This document shows positions 54,093 to 61,038 of a stretch of 64,000 bases of DNA, one piece after another; the first letter of the stretch is position 1, and each line of letters starts with the position of its first letter. The notes beneath the pieces are model-generated. The model saw nothing but the letters and a program-made list of their open reading frames with translations. It ran no database searches and was not told the DNA's origin. The stretch lies in NCBI GenBank assembly GCA_003797895.1, contig RKQB01000006.1, positions 62,001 to 126,000 on the forward strand, in the 5' to 3' direction. The stretch is from Cyclobacteriaceae bacterium YHN15. Its GTDB lineage: Bacteria; Bacteroidota; Bacteroidia; Cytophagales; Cyclobacteriaceae. A program made the translations under genes and the position numbers.

Positions 54093-54975
54093 TGGTTTCT
54101 TCATTAAAAAAATCAAGAACCAATTGCCCTATAACTTCCTGTTGGTCTTCCAAAATATAATGTCCTGAGTCCTCAAACCTATATACCCTTGCCTCAGGAA
54201 GGTATTTTTCCCAAGTATTCAAAATGTATTTGTCAAATACAAAGTCCTTCATTCCCCAGGCAATAAGTGTGGGGGTGTTTCGAAACTGGTTCAAATTATT
54301 CTCCATTTCGGTAATCAGGTCATATCCCCGATCACTGGGTTTTAAGGGTACATCCTGCACAAAACGCAAAGTAGCAATCCTGTTTTTCCAGGAATTGTAG
54401 GGTGCAGTAAGTCCTTGTCGGACATCTTTGGGAAGATTGATGCGTTTGGTCCCCTCAACGGTAGCAATGCCACTGAATGCATTGAAGCCTCTCACCGCAA
54501 ATGCACCAAGCCAAGTACGAACAAGCCAAAGTACGAAAGGAAACCTTTTGCTTTTTGGCAAGTGAAAAGCCGCAGTGTTCATGAGTACGATTTTCTTGAT
54601 GGACTTGGGGTGGCGATGTGCATAGGCCATACCAATAATTCCACCCCAATCATGCACTACCAAATGTATATTTTTATTTATCCCCTTTTTTTCCAAAAAT
54701 TCTTCCAAGTCCTTCACCCTTTGTTCCAAGGTGTAAGCGTAGTCTTCATCATCCGGTTTGTCAGAATAGCCACATCCAATATGATCCGGTGCAAGGCAAT
54801 GAAAATACGGGGAAAGTTTTTGGATAAGCTCCCTATAATAGAAAGACCAGGTTGGATTCCCGTGGAGAAAAACTACCGTTTCTCCTTTCCCTTGTTCTAC
54901 ATAGTGATATTGGTGTCCTCCAATTGTCTCAAAATGGCTTTGGAAGGGATATAGTTTTGGATTGACTCCTTTCAT
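54079..54975 (-). CDS. oleB: OleB-like alpha/beta hydrolase (beta-lactone decarboxylase)
   Basis: A 298-residue alpha/beta hydrolase of the haloalkane dehalogenase superfamily. It has the oxyanion Asn in LHGNPTWSFYYREL (37-50), the PDHIGCGYSDKPDD signature (63-76), nucleophile Asp109 in VVHDWGG and the catalytic His272 in EDSGHYILED. These blocks are those of OleB rather than of dehalogenases. Family knowledge: OleB opens the OleC beta-lactone and releases CO2 to give a cis-olefin. It starts one base before the stop of the diiron gene ends, so the two are tightly coupled. Confidence 0.88.
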   Translation of the reverse strand: MKGVNPKLYPFQSHFETIGGHQYHYVEQGKGETVVFLHGNPTWSFYYRELIQKLSPYFHCLAPDHIGCGYSDKPDDEDYAYTLEQRVKDLEEFLEKKGINKNIHLVVHDWGGIIGMAYAHRHPKSIKKIVLMNTAAFHLPKSKRFPFVLWLVRTWLGAFAVRGFNAFSGIATVEGTKRINLPKDVRQGLTAPYNSWKNRIATLRFVQDVPLKPSDRGYDLITEMENNLNQFRNTPTLIAWGMKDFVFDKYILNTWEKYLPEARVYRFEDSGHYILEDQQEVIGQLVLDFFNEETNGKL

Positions 54976-54976
54976 A

Positions 54977-56485
54977 TCATTGCATGGACTTACTTAGTTT
55001 AGTACCTTTTCCTAAAATGATTTCCAGAAGATTTTCCGGCTCCTCATAAATACCTACCTTGGCCAATTGCTGACATAATCGGTCAATAATATGCCGATAA
55101 AGGAATTCTGCCTCCACCCCAAAAGCTTTGAAAGCCTGAATCAAATGATGATCTTCGCTTTTATCTCCATAAACGGCCTTCATGATCACTTTTAAAGCTG
55201 TCCGATTCCGAAGCCGCTCCCACTTGGTGCCTTTCCTGAAGAGTTCATTGTACATGGCCACACATAAATCCATATGCCTTTTCTCATCCTGCATGGATAT
55301 GGTTTGGCAAATTTCACGGAACAATTTATCCGGCATATGTTTTTCATCACTGAAAAATTCAAGGTAAGAGGCGCCGATAACTTCTACAATTACTGCAAGA
55401 AACATCCCTGTTGCCGGCATAAACCGCGCTAGCCACATATACCGGTCTGCTCCTTTAATCAGAATGTCCGAGACATATTCTTTTGCTTCTAATTTTTCAA
55501 CCAAAAAGCGCCGAAAAATAGCGGAATGTTTTGCTTCATCATTGATAAATGTAGTCATGGCTTCCTGAATCTCCCTGTAGCGTTTGTAATGGATGATTCC
55601 CATACTCAATGGTGCTATTGCGGTTTGTTCTACGACCAGGCAATGGTTGGCCAAATCTTTTAGTCCACGGAATTGCCTTTTCCAAATCAGGTCTTTAAGC
55701 CTTTTCAATTCTTTTTCATCACTTGGAATATGATGTGAATCCAAAGTTTCATTGATTAGCGCCAAGGTTTGATTTAAATCAAGGAGAATCTGCTCATCAA
55801 TGGAATCCAATTCTTTTTGGATTTTGGATTTCAATAATTCCTCTTCGGCATGATATTTCTTATCAATTTCTTTTAATTCCTTATTGATTTCGGTGATCCG
55901 TTTATTCAATCTTGAAATCTCCTCTGCCTGTTCTTTTCTTTCTGCTTCGTTATCCAAACTTTTGACTATTGTCCCCTTTTTAATAAAACCCAAGCGCTGC
56001 TGTTCGCTAATCTCGAGTAATTCACGTTGATGTATTTCCCTTTGATCCTGTAATTGCACATGAGATACCTGAAGCATTTTCAAGGGAGAAAGGATAAAAA
56101 TTGCCTTATATATTGTGGATTTATCATATGGAATACATTCAGCAATATCTTTCATAGCGTCTTCATCCAAAGGAAGGCCCTCTTTTCCAATCTGATGAAT
56201 TTTCCGTTCCACATTCTCTTTTATCATCGGTAAAACCATAAAAGTGATTCTTGAAAATTCATCAGAGGAAAGGTTTTTTACATATTCCTTTAGGTTTTCA
56301 CCAACATTCTGACTCCAATCAAATGCCGTATCCTTATTATAATATTTCTCCTCACAGTCCTTAGTATACTGGGTAAAATCATGAGTTGGGGTGATATAAA
56401 AATCAGGCCTTTCTTTTCCAGCCGTTCCTGATGTTGAAGTCTGCCATTTTTGTTTTTTCATTTCCTTTCGGTTTTGGCGTTTCAT
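54977..56485 (-). CDS. Ferritin-like diiron protein with inserted coiled coil
   Basis: A 502-residue protein from the ATG at 56485, which overlaps the sulfotransferase TGA (ATGA); this supports it over the Met 18 bases upstream. The C-terminal half (about 270-450) is a ferritin-like helix bundle with ligands Glu286, Glu317-x2-His320 (NDEAKHSAIF), Glu368 (VIVEVIGASY) and Glu401-x2-His404 (QDEKRHMDL). This pattern is shared by AurF-type and other diiron oxygenases, though the extra AurF His is absent. Residues about 150-235 form a charged coiled coil (ISRLNKRITEINKELKEI). The N-terminal third is unrecognised. The reaction is probably O2-dependent oxidation of a lipid or amine intermediate. Confidence 0.75.
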   Translation of the reverse strand: MKRQNRKEMKKQKWQTSTSGTAGKERPDFYITPTHDFTQYTKDCEEKYYNKDTAFDWSQNVGENLKEYVKNLSSDEFSRITFMVLPMIKENVERKIHQIGKEGLPLDEDAMKDIAECIPYDKSTIYKAIFILSPLKMLQVSHVQLQDQREIHQRELLEISEQQRLGFIKKGTIVKSLDNEAERKEQAEEISRLNKRITEINKELKEIDKKYHAEEELLKSKIQKELDSIDEQILLDLNQTLALINETLDSHHIPSDEKELKRLKDLIWKRQFRGLKDLANHCLVVEQTAIAPLSMGIIHYKRYREIQEAMTTFINDEAKHSAIFRRFLVEKLEAKEYVSDILIKGADRYMWLARFMPATGMFLAVIVEVIGASYLEFFSDEKHMPDKLFREICQTISMQDEKRHMDLCVAMYNELFRKGTKWERLRNRTALKVIMKAVYGDKSEDHHLIQAFKAFGVEAEFLYRHIIDRLCQQLAKVGIYEEPENLLEIILGKGTKLSKSMQ

Positions 56486-57576
56486 ATTTCTGGATAATTC
56501 CAATGTTGGAAAATGGGATTCAATTTTTCATAGACCCTACTTCTTTCCTCTTCAGGCAAGGTATGTTTCAACTGTACAAACTGCTTTTGACTTCCTGTAA
56601 AGGTCCCCATTTTTTCTTCACAATAGCTGAAATGCCCTAAGTTGAGCTCATGGTAGGCATTTCTAAGGCATTCCACAGGATTCTGGACAAAATGATCATA
56701 GGCCAGCTCTGTCAATTGTCCAGCGGGCACTGAATCCTTTTCATTCAAATACCGAAGCATCATTTTCGAATAAGTTTCCAAAATGATGTCATTGACATTC
56801 ACCCCTTTGGTCCCTTGTAATGCAAAAACTTTCTGTACCACTTCCCAAAACCGCTTATTGGAAGCATAAACCTGATAAGGGTTCCGGTGAATGAAAATAA
56901 ATTTGGCCTTTGGATATAAGGAAAGTAATATTTTAATTCTTGCTGTATTGGGAGGACTTTTCAGTACCAATTGCTTATTGTTATTCGCAATGGAAATCTT
57001 TTTGATTAAGTAGGAAAACGATTCTTTCCAAGCACAAAACTCAGAATCAGTCAAATTCTCAAACAACACAAACTTTTGAAACTGTTCCTCCATCATTTTA
57101 GGAAAAAAGTAGCCCCACTGTGCACCCATGGGATCCAAATAGGTAGTCATTGTAGCATCTTCCTCACCTGGGAAACGGAAAGATAAAGGTACCCGGTGGA
57201 CAGAATCCTTCAGATTGAAAAGACGGCTAATAAATTCAAGTACCGGAAGAAAGATTTTTTCCGTACTGAGCATGATCTCAGGCAAAACCATTTGGAAGTT
57301 GTTGTGGTATCCAAACCGATCATCTTGGGTAAAGCATTCATGTAAATAAGAGGTACCACTTCGGTAAAACCCAAGGATAAACAATGGATCCTTTTCTAAT
57401 TTATGCCGCCTTATTTTCCGATTAAACAGTGTCAGCTCAAACCAACGAATCGGCTCAAAAACAATAGTTTTTAAAATCCATGGTATAGTATTATTGAGTT
57501 TTTGTGCCGAAATACCCCCGTTTTTGATGGCTAATCTCAAAAAGGAAAATAACGGCAAAGGGAAAAGTCGGTTCAT
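56482..57576 (-). CDS. PAPS-dependent sulfotransferase
   Basis: A 364-residue protein. The 5'-phosphosulfate loop is in PLFILGFYRSGTSYLHE (about 64-80) and the 3'-phosphate motif is in KAKFIFIHRNPYQVYAS (about 224-240). LAYDHFVQNPVECLR follows at about 291-305. These mark a sulfotransferase of the broad Sulfotransfer_3 type. Family knowledge: such enzymes move sulfate from PAPS to a hydroxyl or amine. The APS kinase gene 11 bases upstream makes the PAPS. In cyanobacterial Ols/CurM systems a sulfotransferase domain activates a beta-hydroxyl for decarboxylation; a decorating role is equally possible here. Confidence 0.88.
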   Translation of the reverse strand: MNRLFPLPLFSFLRLAIKNGGISAQKLNNTIPWILKTIVFEPIRWFELTLFNRKIRRHKLEKDPLFILGFYRSGTSYLHECFTQDDRFGYHNNFQMVLPEIMLSTEKIFLPVLEFISRLFNLKDSVHRVPLSFRFPGEEDATMTTYLDPMGAQWGYFFPKMMEEQFQKFVLFENLTDSEFCAWKESFSYLIKKISIANNNKQLVLKSPPNTARIKILLSLYPKAKFIFIHRNPYQVYASNKRFWEVVQKVFALQGTKGVNVNDIILETYSKMMLRYLNEKDSVPAGQLTELAYDHFVQNPVECLRNAYHELNLGHFSYCEEKMGTFTGSQKQFVQLKHTLPEEERSRVYEKLNPIFQHWNYPEI

Positions 57577-57587
57577 TATATTCGATT

Positions 57588-58118
57588 TTAAGCCTGAATT
57601 TTTTCAAGAATGAATGCACAAAGCGTTTCTATACTTTTTCCTTCGGTTTCCATATCCGTTCTGATAGTCAAGTCCGGGTTTGAAGGAATCTCAAATGGAT
57701 CATTAACACCGGTAAGATTGGATATTTTCTCAGGATGATCTTCTGGAAGTAGGGCTTTTTTATACAATTGTTTGGTGTCCCTTAGAAACAGTATCTCTAA
57801 ATCACATTGTATCCAGACTGTTTTGACATGTTGACCATAGCCTTTCAATTCCTCCCTTATTTCTTCATAAGGATTAATGGCAGCAAGTATGGCTATGATA
57901 CCTTGAGTTGCCAAAAGATTGGCCACGAAACCCAGTCTACGTATATTCTCGTTTCTATCTTCTTTGGAATACCCAAGGTCCGGGCATAGTATTTTTCTGT
58001 ATTGATCCCCGTCAATCACCTCTGTACGGAAGCCTTTTTCTTCCAAACATATTTTGACTCCTCTGGCAATGGTAGACTTGCCGGAACCAGACAAACCTGT
58101 TAATTGAATCAATAGCAT
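57588..58118 (-). CDS. cysC: Adenylylsulfate (APS) kinase
   Basis: A 176-residue kinase from the ATG at 58118, which starts right at the first beta strand (MLLIQLTGLSGSGKSTIARG); a Met 39 bases upstream is an alternative. The P-loop is GLSGSGKST. The other APS kinase blocks are VIDGDQYRKILCPDLGYSKEDR (split), NIRRLGFVANLLATQG and AINPYEEIREEL. Family knowledge: it phosphorylates APS to PAPS, the sulfate donor. Its place directly before the sulfotransferase suggests a pathway-specific PAPS supply rather than assimilation; no sulfate adenylyltransferase is in the window. Confidence 0.93.
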   Translation of the reverse strand: MLLIQLTGLSGSGKSTIARGVKICLEEKGFRTEVIDGDQYRKILCPDLGYSKEDRNENIRRLGFVANLLATQGIIAILAAINPYEEIREELKGYGQHVKTVWIQCDLEILFLRDTKQLYKKALLPEDHPEKISNLTGVNDPFEIPSNPDLTIRTDMETEGKSIETLCAFILEKIQA

Positions 58119-58298
58119 GACTATGTATTTTGAAAATTCTATTTGCCCTTGGAGCATGTTCTTTGGTAGATGGCAAAAGAGAATTTACCTAATTTACATG
58201 CTAATTAGGTAAGAACAAATAGGCTATTGAATTTGGGTTAAGCAAGTAAACTAATTTTGAAAAAAGTAAGATTGGCAGGAATAATTGAATAATAAAAT

Positions 58299-59405
58299 TC
58301 AGAGATCCAATTTACCCAACTCTAAAAGCTTTTCAATCGTTTTTTGGTAGCCCAGATTCATTCCAGCGGTATTCCAATGCGTATCATTGGGGTAGTAGAT
58401 CAATTCTTTGGATTTCCTGAAATCATCATAAAGTTTAATGACATGAACCCCTTCGTTTTCAAGTTCTCTATACAAACGGGGTAAATAATTGTCATATGGA
58501 ACTTCAGTTACGTATTCATGGTAAATTGTAATTTTATTTGGTACAGGCATTACAACCAATTCCAGGTTATAGGTGAGGCTTAAATAGTCGCGCATAAAAG
58601 CAAAGTTTTCCGCGACACTCCTTATTTCTTTGTCTGTGTGTTTGTGAAAATAACTGTGCTTACTTTGATCTACTGTCTCATGATAGAATAGGAAAGGGGG
58701 ATTACGACTATATACAGGAGTCATCTCATTGATGTAACCAAAAAGCCTAAATCTTAAGGTACTAATGAAAGAAGTGATTCGACCAATATACTTTGATCTA
58801 TTTAAAAAATATTCAAACTCAATATCTTGGTTACCAGGAAAAAAGTAATCCAAAATCTCTGTAAATGCATTTATTATTGGTGCCGGTTTTCTGGCTTCAA
58901 TTTGTTCCTCCAGCTTATTTTGCCCATACTCCTGGTCCGAAGGTAGCATGGGATCAATAGTGTTTAGGTATCTCTCCACTACTTCCAGAACCAACACCCT
59001 TCTCTTTCCCTTTTCAATGTCATAATGCCCCATCATAAATAATGGGGAGAGGTAGTGACTTTCATAAAACACCTTAATTCTAAGCGAATCACTTAACAAT
59101 TCCGGTATACCAATTTGACGGGGATGGTCCAAAAAACTATCTCCAAGAATGAACATTTCTGCATCATCTGAAGAAGAATGCTTTTCACTGAACTGATACT
59201 GTCTAATTCTCGGCTCAACAGGAATTCGGAAGTCCTCTATCAAGCAAATCTGGTATAAATCACCATATATATCTGTATCGTAAATGATATCCTCATCGAG
59301 CAACCATTTCTTTTTTACATCATAGTCCAAACGGATTGCAACACTTAACATGATTGCAAATAAGGCTGTCAGTATTAGGGCGGTTTTTAATAAAATGCGC
59401 TTCAT
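58299..59405 (-). CDS. AlgX/AlgJ-like SGNH-fold protein (O-acetylation partner)
   Basis: A 368-residue protein with an N-terminal signal anchor (ILLKTALILTALFAIMLSVAI). The SGNH-type serine motif is in MFILGDSFLDH (about 83-93) and the Asp-x-His pair in YYPNDTHWNTAGM (about 337-349). This is the arrangement of AlgX/AlgJ and related proteins that transfer or accept acetyl groups outside the cytoplasm. It starts two bases after the MBOAT stop, so the pair works together. The acceptor is probably an exported glycan or lipid. Confidence 0.82.
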   Translation of the reverse strand: MKRILLKTALILTALFAIMLSVAIRLDYDVKKKWLLDEDIIYDTDIYGDLYQICLIEDFRIPVEPRIRQYQFSEKHSSSDDAEMFILGDSFLDHPRQIGIPELLSDSLRIKVFYESHYLSPLFMMGHYDIEKGKRRVLVLEVVERYLNTIDPMLPSDQEYGQNKLEEQIEARKPAPIINAFTEILDYFFPGNQDIEFEYFLNRSKYIGRITSFISTLRFRLFGYINEMTPVYSRNPPFLFYHETVDQSKHSYFHKHTDKEIRSVAENFAFMRDYLSLTYNLELVVMPVPNKITIYHEYVTEVPYDNYLPRLYRELENEGVHVIKLYDDFRKSKELIYYPNDTHWNTAGMNLGYQKTIEKLLELGKLDL

Positions 59406-59407
59406 AC

Positions 59408-60850
59408 CTAGAATTGAAAATAAAGAAAATCTGCTCCTTCAAATTTGCCAAGCAAGAGTATACTTCCAATACCTACCATCAAAAGGCTGAATTTTCCAAC
59501 CCAAGGTAAACTCGCTAATCGATGATTGAGGTTTTTGTAAACTTGAAGGTATTCAATTATCATTAATGTCCCTATAAGAATGATAGATAAACTAAAATCT
59601 ACAGGAAATCTAAATAAGTTGATCCCCGAAACACCAATATCAAAATTCAAAATGCTTCCGAGGATCAGCTTGGCATCTTCAAAACTATTGGCTCGGAAGA
59701 AAACCCATCCCAACAAGACCAAATGAAAGGTGAACACAATCTGAACTAGCTGATGCATGGGAAATGATTTTCTTTTTTTCTCTAGAGAATTTTTACCCGT
59801 TCCAAGGTTACTTAATATGGCAGTAAATACAAGGTAAACGCCATGCAATAAGCCCCAGATTACAAAATTCCATCCAGCCCCATGCCAAAGACCACTCACT
59901 ACAAATACAAATAGAAGGTTGAAATACCATCTTGATTTACCCACTCGGTTACCGCCTAAGGGTATGTAAAGGTAATCTCTAAACCAAGTGGAAAGTGAAA
60001 TATGCCACCTGCTCCAAAATTCGCCAATATTTCTCGAAAAATAGGGTTGACTGAAATTGGTCATCAACCTGACTCCCATCACCAATGCCGCCCCAATAGC
60101 AATATCAGAATAGCCTGAGAAATCGCAATAAATCTGAAACGAAAAGAAATAGGTCGCAATCAAAGATGAAAATCCTCCATATTCTCCTGGATTGTTATAT
60201 ACAAGATTAACATACTCGGCCAAACGGTCTGCAATGACGACTTTTTTAAAGAATCCAAAAGTCATTAACAATAATCCATCCCTCACATTGCTATAGTTCA
60301 GGTCAATAAAATTCCGTAATTGAGGAAGTAACTGGTAGGATCTTTCAATCGGCCCGGCAACTAATTGTGGGAAATAGGAAACGTACAGTGCAAATCGGCC
60401 AAAGTGTCTTTCTGGAATAGTAATCCCCCGATAAATATCTATTGTATAACTTAGGGTCTGAAAAGTATAAAAAGATATCCCAACTGGTAAAAGAATATCC
60501 AATTCCGGAAAATGGTATGCTATATTGAAAACACCAAGCAAGTTCTCTGTAGCGTTACTAAAAAAACCATAATACTTGAATGTAAATAGGATTCCGAGAT
60601 TACTAATTAGGCTCAAACTCAGAAGAACAAATTTATTAAGCTTTTTTGAAGTCCTATAAATCCCTATCCCTGCAAAATAATCAATCACTGTTGAAGCGAA
60701 TATCAGAATGATATAATTCACATTCCAGCACATGTAAAAATAGTAGCTAGAAACCAAGAGAAGAATCCATCGCAACTTCGGGTTTAACAAAAAATATAAT
60801 CCTACAACAATGGGGAAAAAAACTAAAAAACTGTAGGAATTGAACAGCAT
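59408..60850 (-). CDS. MBOAT family O-acyltransferase (AlgI-like)
   Basis: A 480-residue membrane protein with about eleven hydrophobic helices. It has the MBOAT core: the N-terminal FFPIVVGLYFLL, FWSRWHISLSTWFRDYLYIPLGG (split; about 282-304) and the catalytic His in VVSGLWHGAGWNFVIWG (about 325-341). Family knowledge: AlgI-type proteins pass acetyl or acyl groups across the membrane to a periplasmic partner. Its partner is the SGNH protein immediately downstream. A promoter match lies 100 bases upstream. Confidence 0.92.
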   Translation of the reverse strand: MLFNSYSFLVFFPIVVGLYFLLNPKLRWILLLVSSYYFYMCWNVNYIILIFASTVIDYFAGIGIYRTSKKLNKFVLLSLSLISNLGILFTFKYYGFFSNATENLLGVFNIAYHFPELDILLPVGISFYTFQTLSYTIDIYRGITIPERHFGRFALYVSYFPQLVAGPIERSYQLLPQLRNFIDLNYSNVRDGLLLMTFGFFKKVVIADRLAEYVNLVYNNPGEYGGFSSLIATYFFSFQIYCDFSGYSDIAIGAALVMGVRLMTNFSQPYFSRNIGEFWSRWHISLSTWFRDYLYIPLGGNRVGKSRWYFNLLFVFVVSGLWHGAGWNFVIWGLLHGVYLVFTAILSNLGTGKNSLEKKRKSFPMHQLVQIVFTFHLVLLGWVFFRANSFEDAKLILGSILNFDIGVSGINLFRFPVDFSLSIILIGTLMIIEYLQVYKNLNHRLASLPWVGKFSLLMVGIGSILLLGKFEGADFLYFQF

Positions 60851-60950
60851 AGGTGATAATGAAAAGTTAAATGCAAATTTTCTGTATGAGCAATAGTCAC
60901 CAATTTAACTAAAAACCTTACAAAATTCTATAATCAATTAAAAAGTAATG

Positions 60951-60985
60951 CAAATTTAGATTTTGACCTATTAAAATTGTTCAAA
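60951..60985 (-). promoter_or_regulatory. Bacteroidota-type promoter for the MBOAT operon
   Basis: On the minus strand, TTTG (complement of 60982-60985) and TAAATTTG (complement of 60951-60958) are separated by 23 bases, the same arrangement as upstream of the HU gene. Transcription would begin near 60944. It could drive MBOAT and AlgX and, if read-through occurs, the APS kinase to oleD operon. Confidence 0.5.
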
Positions 60986-61038
60986 CTTGCTTTTTAGGAG
61001 ATTATTCTTTCCCCAAAAATTGAACTCCCAATTTAAAA

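Noticed and set aside
54079..54975. Haloalkane dehalogenase
   Set aside because: The fold is shared, but PDHIGCGYSDKPDD, VHDWGG and the flanking oleC and oleD genes make OleB the better reading.
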